The position numbers and the translations under genes are program-made. Of a stretch of DNA of 64,000 nt, positions 51,530 to 62,994 are shown piece after piece. The stretch is taken from NCBI GenBank assembly GCA_033182465.1, contig CP137319.1, positions 1,240,001 through 1,304,000 on the forward strand, read 5' to 3'. The DNA is from Sanghuangporus weigelae (Eukaryota > Basidiomycota > Agaricomycetes > Hymenochaetales > Hymenochaetaceae). A model generated the notes under the pieces. That model made no database searches. It was not told the origin of the DNA and saw only the letters and a list, made by a program, of their open reading frames with translations. The stretch's first letter is position 1; each line of letters begins with the position of its first letter.

Positions 51530-52612
51530 ATGCCTTCAACAGACACTTACGATGAGAACAGGACCTTTGTGGATGTGAGCAATTTATTCTTGAGCTGCTT
51601 AAGCTCGCGGAGGCGCTGACTACCTCTCGATGCAACCTGCAGTTTCCATGGCCTAAAGGAATCACTCCTTTAGAAAGAATAATGCTCTCCGCCAGCGGTG
51701 ACTTACAAAGAATACTCAGGTGAGCAGCACCTCGGACCATCTACGAAACACGCACAGGCTCATTCATTCACTTTACTCCAACGTACATTGTCCCTGTTTC
51801 GCAGCGCCTTCTTTGCACGACCCGTGATCATTTCTCCTATGTTTGCGAAGACGACACCGCCATCAAATTCGCCAGCTGCACTGTCTCCGTCACCGACGTG
51901 CCCGACGACGCAAAAGCGTCAGGTGCATCTCATATGCGATGACCGTATGGTCTGCATTGCGACGAGCTCTGTGACTATTACGTCCCCGCTGTGTGCGAAA
52001 CTTTTTTTGCAAGAGGGGTATGCCATTGGGCAGATTTTCCGTAAATTGGGTGTTGTCCCGGAGTTTGAGCTCCTCGAAGCTGGTTTGGTGGGCGACGGCG
52101 AGAGTGAGCACGAGAACGACGATACAGATGTGCTTGACGAGAAGGTCAGGTTAGGCGCTGACCACGCGAAGCGAAAGATCTGGCGTCGGTATACCCTTAA
52201 AATCGAGGGCTTTGCTGCGGACATCCTCGAAGTTTTCCCGGACCGCGAGATGTTCACGCGTGGAGAGGAATGGCTCGTCGAACCGCGACCTCCGGTCGTC
52301 CCAGAAGAGGACATCGACTTTCCAGAGTCAGATGCGACTCCCGGCCTATCTCCTACCGAAACGCTTGTTCACCTTGACGAATTCCCTTTCGAGACGTGCG
52401 TGGCTGGACCATATCCGGAACCTGCGAAGGAATCATGGTCGGATTCTTCGAATGGGCTTTTACGTTTCATGGCCGTATTCATTGCGGTATTGCTTCTCCT
52501 CAACGTACCAAAAGATAGCGGCGGCGAGTCTGCTCCGACCTACGTTGGGAACGCGCTCTTCGGTCGAATCGCACGCTTACTCGATTTGCAAGGTGTGAGC
52601 GATGATAGCTGA
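51530..52612 (+). CDS. Unassigned protein, possibly chorismate-lyase-like fold, C-terminal membrane segment
   Basis: Three exons (51530-51574, 51643-51719, 51805-52612) give 309 residues. I do not recognise the family with certainty. The order GITPLERIMLSASGDLQRIL - SAFFARPVIIS - QVHLICDDRMVCIATSSVTI - GYAIGQIFRKLG - RRYTLKIEGFAADILEVFP recalls the UbiC/UTRA-type chorismate-lyase fold (an opening helix, paired strands, a 'PLG..L'-like turn and a late E-x-FP). The N-terminal 200 residues would hold that domain; an acidic linker (EEDIDFPESDATPG) and a hydrophobic segment (LLRFMAVFIAVLLLLNV) near the C-terminus follow, so the protein may be tail-anchored. Enzyme activity is not claimed. Confidence 0.6.
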
Positions 52613-52921
52613 AACCTTTATTGCTATTCGTGTAGTTATCTTGTTTCCCATAATCCCTTCTTCATCCCCTATTATAGTCTCTCAATCCCCTGTCATTGCT
52701 TTTATGATGTTTTCGTGGTTATTGCAAGTGCTGCTTTGTATATGTACATATATCTCCCCTGTTCTGTAGAATTGTGTCGATATTTTCAAATTGATCGTGG
52801 GAATTCGGACGCGTTTATATTACGAATAAATGCGTTTATTTTCCTCCCTCTCCTCCTACCTTCATTCACAATATTCCCTCCTTTCTTCCGTTTCGTCTCC
52901 CCTATCTTTCATTGTACAGCT
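52613..52921. other. Intergenic region
   Basis: 309-bp spacer between two plus-strand genes; T/C-rich, nothing recognised. Confidence 0.45.
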
Positions 52922-54269
52922 ATGCCCGTTCCGACTGCTATCGCTCGTTCTCTATCTCGTCGTTCATCTTTTCGCGTTTCAAAATGCTCTACTAGTCCCT
53001 CGCCACTCAAAACCGCTAGAGCTTACACTGTGCGTCTAACTCGTAAAGCTTCCGCGCTCAGAAACATCATTCAACGAGATACGACTCTGATTCTATAGAA
53101 TTGCATCTTCCCTGCTGAAATACTGGAATTCATCGTTCAAGAAGCCTACAACTCTGATCACTCTTTCGCTGCTATATCTGGATTTGCTTCCGCTTCATAT
53201 GCTTTTCGTCAGATTGCTCTTCGCTATGTCTATGCACACGTGCACATAGGGTCCCGGAAACGCTGGACGGACGGGATGCCTGATGTCCGTGAACTTTCTC
53301 GATGGGTAAGGTACGTCGGATGAGGATAGTTACATATAGCTTGGAGTATCCTGGGAGGTTGATCTGACTATATGCGCTTGTTCGTGATGTCAAGGTCTCT
53401 TTGTGCTGCATTCCAGGCGCTGTCTGTACCTGAGGCTGTCGACCTGCGTTCTTTTCGTCTTTTGCGGTATGTCTTTTGCGCCTGATTGCCTTTTGCTAAT
53501 CACCCATTGAGAATAGTGCGGTGCATATAACGTTCAAGACGGAAACTCTGGCTAATATCCACCGCACCACCTTTCCTCTTCTCGAAAATCTTCCTGCAGA
53601 GATAACGGAACTGAAACTCACTGATCTGCCTGATGTGAATATGAAGATGCTATATGAAATCGCGCAGAGATTTCGAGCCCTCCGAAGTCTCGAGGTGAAC
53701 TGTGCGGAGCGCCTCGATAGTACCTGCTGTTGGGACTGTTTCGAAGAAAGCTCGAGTTGCATTTGGCATTCTCCCATTCCTGGGTTATTCGCTGATCCAG
53801 AGGAGTTTACCGTAAGCTTTCGTAAATGACGCATATATGCTCTATCATAATATCTGACCTGACTTCTTTCTTCTTCAAGATTGCTTTGAGGAACATTCTC
53901 CGTCCTCTCTCCAAGCTTGAACATCTCCATCTAGGCGTATTCCTATCGACAGAAGACATACTCTTTGAGCACTTCACTCACGCACATCACTTCTGCGGAG
54001 ACGGCTGCGTACACGCGAAGCCCTTCGGTCCGGAGTGGTGCACGATTTGCTTTGAACGATATGCGGAGGATGTCCGTCTAGCAGAGTTGCAAGCAACACT
54101 CATGCTGGCTCAAATTCTGAAGGAGCTGCGCTCGATGACGTGGGCTTCGTTCTTTGGGAGACAGCTGCAGGAGATGAATGGGCGGAGCACTACTATCTGG
54201 GTCCACAGGAAGGATCGTTCGATTAGGGTGCGACGCAGGCCGTGGATTCCTCAGATCTCTTCTGCCTGA
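52922..54269 (+). CDS. F-box-like / leucine-rich protein
   Basis: Five exons (52922-53029, 53099-53310, 53395-53466, 53517-53811, 53880-54269) give 358 residues. NCIFPAEILEFIVQEAYNSD with ASASYAFRQIALRYVYAHVHI is the degenerate F-box-like pattern common in mushroom-forming fungi (I-P-x-E-I-x-x-x-I). Downstream are leucine-rich strands (LRAVHITFKTE, LPAEITELKLTDLPDVN, FRALRSLEVNCAERL, LSKLEHLHLGVFL) and Cys/His residues (HAHHFCGDGC, WCTICFERYAED). The first exon is basic and Ser-rich. It is inferred to be a substrate receptor of a ubiquitin ligase; target unknown. Confidence 0.7.
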
Positions 54270-54626
54270 ATCCGTTATTCACTTTCTGCGTGTCTGTCTT
54301 TCCTGCTGGTAACCTGCGCTTCGACTAAGCATTAAACCCCGGCATTCTTTGCTCCTCTGATAATTGATGATAAGTACTTTTACCGGTCATGCTCAATAAG
54401 TTTCCCATATGCATGTACTCTGTCTGCTCCCCAGATCTCTATACTACTCGGACCATTTCCGACATTTCGCCAAACTTAATCATTGACAAGATCCCGCAGA
54501 GCCCCACTGTTTATATAGCATTACTGAGCTCGTACTTCGTAATTCTAAAAGTTCTATGTATAGTATCAAGGATATGGCCTAATCGAAATTTACTACACTA
54601 AAGGATGTAGTAATTGTGCTCACGTA

Positions 54627-54868
54627 TACAGCCGGGTACAAAAATGTAGTAAGCCACGTGACAAGTTGTATTATTTCTCATGACTGCAATCTCCTGGCTA
54701 GACAGCCCTGTGCACTGAGTACCAATGATTTGATTGTCTATGGGAGAGCCAAGTTTGCTGGTGCTGGGAAACATTGATGGGCTATAACAACCAGGATGCA
54801 ATAACGACAAAGGTATTCATCGTTACATAAGTATCACGTGACTTACTACATTTTTGTACCCGGCTGTA
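54627..54868. mobile_element. MITE with TA target duplication (Tc1/mariner-like)
   Basis: A 242-bp element with terminal inverted repeats of about 36 bp, beginning TACAGCCGGGTACAAAAATG at the left and its reverse complement at the right; only one mismatch in the first ~35 positions. Each terminal repeat includes CACGTGA. TA dinucleotides flank both ends (54625-54626 and 54869-54870). No transposase is encoded, so it is a non-autonomous element. The TA target suggests the Tc1/mariner superfamily; other TA-inserting groups are possible. Confidence 0.85.
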
Positions 54869-55191
54869 TAATTGGTGCCGGGCACGGCCTATATGATTTC
54901 CGGCTGATTCCCACGGTTCGCTTACTGTTGTTTGTGATCGACGCGCGGATTTCTGTGTCTCACTTTTTGATTTTGACATTTGAGGCCTGTCCTGCCATCC
55001 ACAACTTTACAGAAAATCCATAAAAATACTGAAAAAATGTTTCTTGAGGTTCCAATCAATAATATGATAAAATTGAAAAAAAATTATCCAACAGTTATCG
55101 AGATATTGCAAATTTTTGAGCATATTTAATTAACTAGAGAACTTCTAAAGAATTTTTTCTTTACAAAATCTTTAAACCTGCATGAAACTTA

Positions 55192-55711
55192 GGGCCTGTT
55201 CGGCTGCACGTCAAGTTGAGATAGACCTGCCATATAAAGAAAGTGTGATGTCACGGAAGTCATCGGAGATCACACCAAAATCAGGCACTGTTCGGCTGCA
55301 CAATCTCAAATCATGATTTCGAGTCATGATCTCGCGTCTCCCTGCCAAACTGGACTCAACTTGAAAAAGAGGTCCGACCTGTTTTTCAAGTTGAGATCAC
55401 ACACCATCCGCTCTTTCTTTCCAGTATCTCTGCCACTCAACACAACACAACCACAAAAAAATAAATTAAAAATTGCAAAAATAATCTGTTCATAGGGGCC
55501 GATTGCCCTGCAGTTGAAATAATTTTTTTTACAGGCGTGCAATATAGTGCAATGGGCCCTCAGCAGAAGTGAGGGTTTTGAACCTCAACTCGCATCACAA
55601 TTGTGTTGAGGTGTTGAGAGATTATTAGAAATATTCCCACGATTTGCACACTGGTCATGTAGAGATAGAGCCAAGTTGAGATCTTGTGATTTCGTGCAGC
55701 CGAACAGGCCC
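55192..55711. mobile_element. MITE with TTA target duplication (PIF/Harbinger-like)
   Basis: A 520-bp element with perfect 19-bp terminal inverted repeats GGGCCTGTTCGGCTGCACG, flanked by the 3-bp direct repeat TTA (55189-55191 and 55712-55714). Subterminal inverted copies of CAAGTTGAGAT lie inside both ends, and a third partial terminal motif (GTTCGGCTGCAC) occurs near 55290. No transposase gene. TTA duplications together with GGGCCTGTT-type ends are typical of PIF/Harbinger (Tourist-like) elements; the superfamily call is an inference. Confidence 0.88.
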
Positions 55712-56662
55712 TTAGATATATGAAAGAAATCTCAAGAAAAAACATGAATCCATTGAGCTACAATGCATATATGCTATTGTAACCATAATAATTGCTTATA
55801 TCTATGCCAATTATCCATCAAATTTCAAGTATTTCTCAAACTAATACATGAATACACTTGAGAATGGCATATGCTCCATTTGAAGGGAAGGTTTTATGTG
55901 TTTTCAGAGGGAAATGCAGTCCAGCAAAAGAAGTGACCATAGCCGATCTCAGCGGGTCACGTGATCACATGACCAGTATGCAAAAAGACAGAAATGTTTG
56001 TTCTGCCTAAACAACACTTGAATTCAGGTATAATATAACAGATTAAGTTATTATATGCCTCCAGAAACACATCAGTGCTGGTAAAGAGAGGAATTTTGTA
56101 CATATCTGGATTTTCAGGTAGTCTGTTTAGCACAAGAATTCACTCAGATTTTCAGACCACAAAGCCCTTTTATCAACTCAAATGTCATCAAATAGCAAAT
56201 CTTAGATAAACCTCTATCACTTGGTCAAATATTTTCACTTTAGGTGAAGATTTGGGAGAGGTACAAGCTTGAGTAAAGCTCTGTTTCCTGGAATGTACCT
56301 GTTTATTTATCAAATTAGGACATTTAATGGATAATCATAGAGGAAGCTGAAATATTATATTTATATCATACATAAAAATCAAGATGGTAGATATATGCCA
56401 AGTATTTGTGTTGTTGGGAACTCTGAGCTTGAGATTTGTGTGTCGCACGGAAAGTGGGACATGATGATCGACACGACTTACCATATTTGGGAAGTATTCA
56501 GGCTCCGAAGGAAAAAAAGTCATGACGCGACTCGCATAGGCCGTGCCAGGTACCACTGTATACGTTTGATAAACTTAGACTAGTGATCGACAGTCAGATA
56601 GGCCGATCCTCCTGGTTGATCGACGCAAATGGACCTACTTTTGTTCGAACCAGCAACTGGGT

Positions 56663-58256
56663 ATGTCAAAGCGAAAGATTATAAGCAGCTCAGAAGACGA
56701 GGAGGAGTACGATGAATCTCCAAAGAAGGTCGGTCTGGTCTTACCTTGCAGATCACATAGCTTCCACAATCTTCTAACTGATCGGTTATACACTTGCAGA
56801 GGAAGGAATCACGGAAGAAAGCAGCCCGGAAGAAGGAAGGCGCTGCCAGTGCGAGACGAACTTCAGTCGAATGGGAGATACCCTTATACGTTTCCATAGT
56901 GGAGCTGGACACCGGCTCGGATGAGAATCCTGATGACTTTGAGCAGACGATCGCCAGCTCGATACCGGGTTTCCTGGAGGCGAGGGAGGGGTATTTGAGG
57001 AGTCTGGCCGAGGTTAATCATGTTGTGAGTCAGTAGACGTTTTTAGTACTGCTATTTTGTGTTGAATGAGTGCGGGTTGATGTTTGAAGGGCCAAAAGCT
57101 TCGTCCTCTTACCATCTCGGAGGCGAGATCGTTTATACGAACTTTGCAAGACCCCCTCCCAGCGAATAGTAATCCTACCAGTCGTCTTCTGCTTCGGAAA
57201 CTTCTCCTTGATAGGGTATTTGTTTGAATTCTTCATAGAAAAGAATATAAATTGAAGATGGTATGATAGCACAGACGTCTTCTATCTCTCCCCTCACCAC
57301 GTCTCTCATATCCAACCCCCCAAACGCTCAAAGCTCCCGAACCACCAGCTTCTCACCCTCCACCTCATCCGGAAGTGATAAAAGAACTTCAGTCAATACG
57401 AACGACTCCATACGAGAGATCATTGGCAGCGCGGATAGCTGGTTTCAGCACTGTACTCGCAGAGAGCGGGTATTTGTTACGAGATTGGGAAGCGAGAACG
57501 ACATGGATGGACTTGATGGACGATGTTCATGAGCATCATTCCATCTTATAGTAAGTCCCACTTAACATTAATAGTTGTTATCCTTCAAATACTCATGAAT
57601 TGAATATCACGGCAGCCCAGAACGTGAACAGGCTCGAAGACCTGCGGCTCCGATTGATTATCAGTCCCTTCGAGCTTCGCACCTTCCGCAGGTACATGAT
57701 CTCCTGACGCGAGTATTCTGGCCTGGAATCGATGGTAAGCAAAATAAACATGTCGGTGTATTGCTCGTTTCGTTTTTGAATTGACTTCTTCTAGTAACCG
57801 ACTCTCTGGAATACTCCCCCGAGAAATGTACAGTCGTCGCAATGTACAGACATCTCGTTGTCGGGGTAGCCATCCTCAGCTCTCCGCAAGAGACGTATCT
57901 GACGTACCTCGCTGTGAGAGCTGGGTGGGAGAATGCGGGAATCGCAACGTCTGTCATCTTTCCATCCCTTGATTTAGCTCAATGAGACATGCTTTTTTAT
58001 TAGGAAAATGCTTTATACCCTGATCGCAAGAAATCCGGGACGAGATATCCTCCTTCATGTCTCTGCGAATAGCCCCGCCATGGTACGCTCTCCTTCCTTT
58101 GGTATAAGTTGCATACTGATGGTTGTCGCCGATCAGATTTTATACAACCGCTTCGGTTTCAAAGCGGAAGAGTTCGTCGTAGGGTTCTATGAAGATTACC
58201 TAGACAGTCAATCTCGTGGGAGCAAAAATGCTTTTCGATTGCGACTGCGTCGGTAG
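56663..58256 (+). CDS. KAT14/CSRP2BP-like GNAT acetyltransferase
   Basis: Eight exons (56663-56728, 56800-57024, 57090-57215, 57270-57550, 57616-57734, 57795-57948, 58004-58082, 58137-58256) give 389 residues. The C-terminal GNAT domain shows PIDYQSLRASHLPQVHDLL, RVFWPGID, CTVVAMYRHLVVGVAIL, the acetyl-CoA loop region VRAGWENAGIATKMLYTLI, ILLHVSANSPAMILYNRFGF and EEFVVGFYEDYLD, closely following animal KAT14/CSRP2BP (ATAC2), a subunit of the ATAC acetyltransferase complex. Whether fungi use it with a similar partner is unknown. The N-terminus is acidic then Lys-rich (SSSEDEEEYDE, RKESRKKAARKK). The exon 4 acceptor at 57268-57269 was chosen because the alternative four bases downstream ends in a stop. 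Confidence 0.85.
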
Positions 58257-58606
58257 TGCGTGTAACGAAGGAGTTCTTCATAGACTCAGTCTATCCCCTA
58301 CAATATTTGTGCAGTTCGAGGCAGTTCACTATTTATAGGGTATATTATGGTATTTAGAGGAGAATCATTGTATTTGTCCGTTTTACATTTACTCTACTTG
58401 CCAAAGTAGTATTTTGCGAGACAGCTATTGGTGGTACCGAGTCCATCGCGTCGAGCTACAAGAAAGGCGACAGTTGTAATTGCAGAAGTACAGTCGGAAC
58501 ATTCACGATAGGTGCATCAGGGTTGCAGAACTATAGGAAAGTGAAGCATGCAGCATTGGAGAACGATCACAACCATGGTCTTGGAGAGCAAAGGTGAATG
58601 TCTGTA
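58257..58606. other. Convergent intergenic region
   Basis: 350 bp, 3' flanks of two convergent genes. Noth­ing recognised. Confidence 0.5.
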
Positions 58607-60545
58607 TCAATATTGACACTCAGAAGAACCTGAAGTTTGGCCAGGACGTCTCTTCAAGAAATCTATTTCGTCGCTCGAGTCAGTAGCAGGCGGTATCGGC
58701 TTGTCAAGTATCTTCATCTTGATCGTTGGTCGACCCTTTGCATATTTTGCCGTCGTCGTTTTAAAGAGATTAATCGAGGGTGGAGATTCGGTTGCTATCA
58801 GAATGCGTTTGCCCCTCGAAGCGCGGGACACAGAAGAGGATGGGGCTCGGCCACCTCCACGGTTAGTATTTGTGGTTTCTTTCTTCGTGGTTTTGCGGGT
58901 AGACAACGAGCTTTTCGTCTTCTTCCTATTCGTTGCAGATACAGAGGAGGTATTCGGAGAGGTAGAACCTGTTAATGCGAGCGAACTAGCAAGCCAGTGA
59001 TCGTCCTCTACTATCAACTTGAGTGTGTTTTACTTAGCATGGAGGCTTGAACGCACCGTCAAGGCCGAGAATTGAAAACATGTCCCGTAGTTCGTCTCCT
59101 TCGGAGCTCGACGGAGACATCGGTTGTGCTGCTGGTGAAGACGGAGGCGCTAGAGTCACGGCCTCTGGTACGACTTTCGTTCTGCCTGAAATAAGAAGAA
59201 CGTCGCCTTCCAATCGGGTCTTCTTGGCAGATGTCGGAGCTTCACGACCCGTAGAGAAAATGCTTTCTTCCGATGCAAGATTGACAAGCCGACGACGTGC
59301 GTTCAGAGCTGAACCTCTGGTTGGTTCGTGAGGTGAGTCTTCGGTAGGGATCGTTGGAGAATCCGGGAAAAGTGAGTCTTCCGTCTGGAACAAAGCAACT
59401 GCGACGTTTTCAACTGAAGGTCTAGCCCGAGGTGTTGGTTCGTCTAGCGCAAAGTTATTCGGGCTGGCAATAAATAGTGCAGAACTGCGAGCTCCAAGCG
59501 TCACCCGCGGAGTAGCGTCAATGTCCCTACCAGGCGTCGGAGGCACAATTGCGGAGATGCGTCGCGCTTGCACCGGAGTTGAGCAAGCTTCAGGGACAGA
59601 GTCGAAAAACGAGCTCTCTCGCACAAAGGGAACGCTCGACTCAGATGGTCTTCGAGGTGCAGCTTGACCTAAAGGCTGTTTGAACTTAGCCGGAACGAGC
59701 CAGTCTTGGTTTTCCTTCTGATGTCCTTGAGAATTTGGAAGAGAAGGGTGACGTCGAGCTCCTGGACTAGATGCGTTAGAAGCTGGTGAGACTGCACGAG
59801 AGAAAGAACGCATAGTTGCGCGACGACGAAGATCAGTGCCAACAGAGCGAGTCCGGTTCAATTTCTTGTTCAAAGCATTCTTGACAGCACGGCGATTTGG
59901 ATGTGGTGAGCCAGGACGACTATGAAAAGGAGAAGCGAGATCGCTTGCAGCGGGGGACAGCAGCATATAGTCACCGCTAGGAGCTGTCTTTTTGTCCTTG
60001 TTCTCCGCAAGATTAGAAGAGCTAGTACGATGAGCAATAACGCGTTTTGCGAGACGAGAACTGGGAAGAGGAGACAGAAAATCAGATTCTTCGTTCATGG
60101 TGGTATCCTTCTCTTTATTAGCAGGATCTTCGCGAGGAGCAGGTGTCTTCAACTCAATCACGTCGGTCAAGTCCATATCAGCTGAACCTTCCTCTTCAAG
60201 AGGTGCTAGAGGCGTATTATGACTCGGCTCAAGAATGGTTTGAAGTGGCGCTCTAGCAGTTGATTTGCTCCTCTTCGCCGGCCGCGCTTCTTCCAGCGGC
60301 CGATCGATCGGAGACGCGCCTACGCTCGCCGACTTGAAAGTTTCCGAGCCTGAGAAAGAGCGCTTGAGGCCACTGCGTGACCGTTTCATCATCCGCTTCG
60401 ACATTTCCTCCACCGTGGTATCCGCATCGCGGGCAAGCGGCTTCAGCGGTGAGGATGAGTTGACTGGACGACTGTAAGGATTTGATATAGAGCGTTGTCG
60501 CCTCTTGGACGAGTAGACGGCGAGTGGAAGTTGGCGGGAAGACAT
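58607..60545 (-). CDS. Unassigned Ser/Pro-rich protein with a KEN box
   Basis: Two exons (60545-59057 and 59010-58607) separated by a 46-nt intron give 630 residues. The family is not recognised. It is basic, Ser/Pro-rich and mostly disordered, with nuclear-type basic clusters (KRMMKRSRSGLKR, ARPAKRSKS), many SP/TP sites that would suit cyclin-dependent kinases, and a KEN box (GHQKENQDWL), the degron read by the anaphase-promoting complex. A short hydrophobic-acidic motif (ELRDMFSILGLDVEDDHWLA) forms across the intron. This combination is seen in cell-cycle regulators such as securins or Sororin-like proteins, but sequence similarity is too weak for a name. The frame is open upstream to 60665; ATG 60545 (MSSRQLPLAVYSSKRR) is preferred because the upstream part looks non-coding. 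Confidence 0.65.
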
Positions 60546-60912
60546 AGCTAATGCATTGCTTGATGGCGGCAGAAGACAAGTTATACTCGAGTTTGGTGTA
60601 AGTTTAGAAGTCTGGATGGAGTGTTTCCCACGCATGCACATACACGAGCACAATATCATGTACATGTACTACACGAAATCACGAATCTAGATATCATGTC
60701 CTAAGATACTGCAAACAAGAAGCTGAAATTGAGCAGGTGACGGCACGAAGAATGTTCTGAATGGTAAAGCGGCATCTACAACTTATAAGAATAAATGATA
60801 AGATGGTCAAAATGTATTTGCAAGAAGTCGAAGTCGTGTTTATCGTTCAGTCCATTCGTCCGTTTCGATATAAATAACACATGCATAGAAGAACCATCGA
60901 TGATCATCATAT
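60546..60912. other. Intergenic region
   Basis: 367 bp between two minus-strand genes; contains the KEN-box gene's promoter and the transporter's 3' flank. No motif recognised. Confidence 0.45.
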
Positions 60913-62638
60913 TTAATGAACCATCCTGATAGGAACTGCTTCCATGCCTGAGCCATGCCCTCGCGGGATTGTGCCTCGCCGGCGGGATTTTTCTGGTCCG
61001 TTCGAAAGAGACACTGCGGTGGGCGGAGGCGAGTCATTCGATGGTGGAGGAGAGGGGTAAGAGTCCACGGGAGATTCTACAGTTTTTGTCTGGCTTGCAG
61101 GGGGTACTATCTTAATCGTAAGATTTGGATTGTGGTGCGAATGCGGCGGCGGAGGTAAGGGTGCCTTATGCGCGAGGTCCTGAGCCACTGATGGTGGAGC
61201 ATATGCTGCACGTTCAACAGCAGAGGAGATAGAAATAGTTTCCTCTTCGTTCTCCGATAGCGCGGGCGAGTTATGCATCAAACGATGTTCTGCTCTCGTA
61301 CTCGGGAGAAGCAGTTCCCGGGCCGCTTCAACACGCCGCATCTTGTTCTCTCCCTTTTCGACATCCGACTTTGCATTGTTGTACATCCAGAGTCCGACGA
61401 AGGTCGTAAATATGCCGAAACCCTGCACGGGATGTACGGACTGGTTGAACCATAGAATGGCGATACAGATGACGGCTACACGTTTGAAAAGTGATGCTAT
61501 AGAGTACGTGACCGGTGATGTTGATGAAAGGATGATGAATGCAATGATGTTTTGACCAAAATGGACCGTCCCATTGACGAAGAAATAATATACGACGCCG
61601 TGCGGAGAGGCATGTCCGTGAGATGGATGCGATATGTAATCTGAGGACGAGAGGAATATCGGAAGGTCATAGTATAACCATATCGGAATCATAAGCAAGA
61701 AGGCCATGCTGGACGAGTAGAACAATAGGTTGAGTTTATCCAGTTTGTGGGAACTAGCATGCGGGGCTCCCGACGAGGAGGAAGGCATAACTTTCTTGAA
61801 GAATATGTTTGACGATACAAACACGATGGCGGAAGCAAAGGCGCAGAACAGCCCAAGCGCGTTCGAGATAGATACGTCGAAGGAACATGCCAGCATAACA
61901 CCAAGTGTCAGTGGCAAAAGAGAAATGTAGGTCTTCGGCGAATACTTTACGCCGAAAAGCAATGCGTATGCGATGACGGTAAATAGCGGTGATAGAGCCT
62001 TGGAGAAGCAAAGTCGGTAAACTAAAAATGCTATCTAAAAGGACGGCGTTGCATACCTTGATGGTGTGCACGGTGGTGACAGTTATCCGGGAAATGGCCA
62101 CACTAGAGAACATATGCCCGCCAACTTGAAATATACCCATCGGCAGCGTATTCTTCAAGATAGCCCGTGTCGGTTTTCGTAATCGCGTGAAGCGAATGAT
62201 AGGACTCATGAAGAGCAAGCAGTACCCCGCCACAAACCCGAACTGTACGAAGGTCAGAGTCACCGGATATCTAAACTGATTGAAGATTGCTTTTCCGGTG
62301 TTGGACGACATAGCCGAGGCCGAGTACCAAAGCGCGCACATCACGCAGAATTTGAGCATTGAAGGCGGGTTGTTTGACGAGGTGAGGGTGCGTCGCCGCG
62401 GGGCCTCGAACAAGTGGAAGTTCTGCCATAACGATGCAGCTCTCTTCGTGCTAATAAAACCCTCTCTATCCGAAGCAGAGGTGACGCTGGCCAGCCAGCT
62501 CTTTTTCTCCTCAAAAATACCCCAGCCGTCGTACTTCCCATGGGCGTTTCCGTTTGCTAAACGTCCGTTGCCATGGCCGATGTTAGAAGGAAACTCCATT
62601 GGCATTGGCATAGCCGGTCGAAATCTCGTCGGATGCAT
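60913..62638 (-). CDS. Sly41-like triose-phosphate/nucleotide-sugar transporter family protein
   Basis: Two exons (62638-62057 and 61998-60913) give 555 residues. Membrane-spanning helices of the drug/metabolite (TPT) superfamily are evident: MCALWYSASAMSSNTGKAI, YPVTLTFVQFGFVAGYCLLF, SPLFTVIAYALLFGVKYSPK, YISLLPLTLGVMLACSF, FCAFASAIVFVSSNIFFKK and IASLFKRVAVICIAILWF followed by GIFTTFVGLWMYNNAKS. The conserved 'SPVTYSIASLFKR' and 'KR' features match the Sly41 branch, in which yeast Sly41 is an ER/Golgi protein that suppresses loss of Ypt1; transported substrate is not known. A long cytosolic Ser/Pro-rich C-terminal tail of about 130 residues follows the last helix. Confidence 0.87.
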
Positions 62639-62994
62639 CTCGTGAAAGCCAGAATCGCAGCGTCTACAGCAGCACTGGACGGAGAGCGTCTGAACTATGG
62701 GGGAATAAGAGGGTGGAGGAAGGTGAGTGGGAGCGGAGCAGAGCAAGTCGCTATCGTTTTGTCGACCCGACCTGTGCTAATGAAACGAACGAAAAACTCT
62801 CACGACGGCGTTTGCCGGCCAGTACATCATATATAAAATAAATAAGTTTCGTATCTAATTCATATTACCGCCTCAGGCGGTTGTGCACATAATCTCTGGC
62901 TAACATATCACAGAGGAGAACTACAAAAGAGCTTGGACATAAAATATTTACGATTGTCGCAAAGCCGATGGAAAGGAAAGGAAGAAGAGATCCT
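62639..62994. other. Intergenic region
   Basis: 356 bp between two minus-strand genes, probably the transporter promoter. Nothing recognised. Confidence 0.45.

Larger units (their letters stand above)
54270..56662. other. AT-rich gene-free region with two MITE-type elements
   Basis: 2.4 kb with visibly lower G+C than its flanks. It holds two small inverted-repeat elements (54627-54868 and 55192-55711) listed separately. The rest (55715-56600) is AT-rich with no supported gene. Confidence 0.75.

Noticed and set aside
55940-55980. CACGTGATCAC palindromic cluster as a possible operator
   Set aside because: Single occurrence in AT-rich spacer, no gene adjacent, no partner site.
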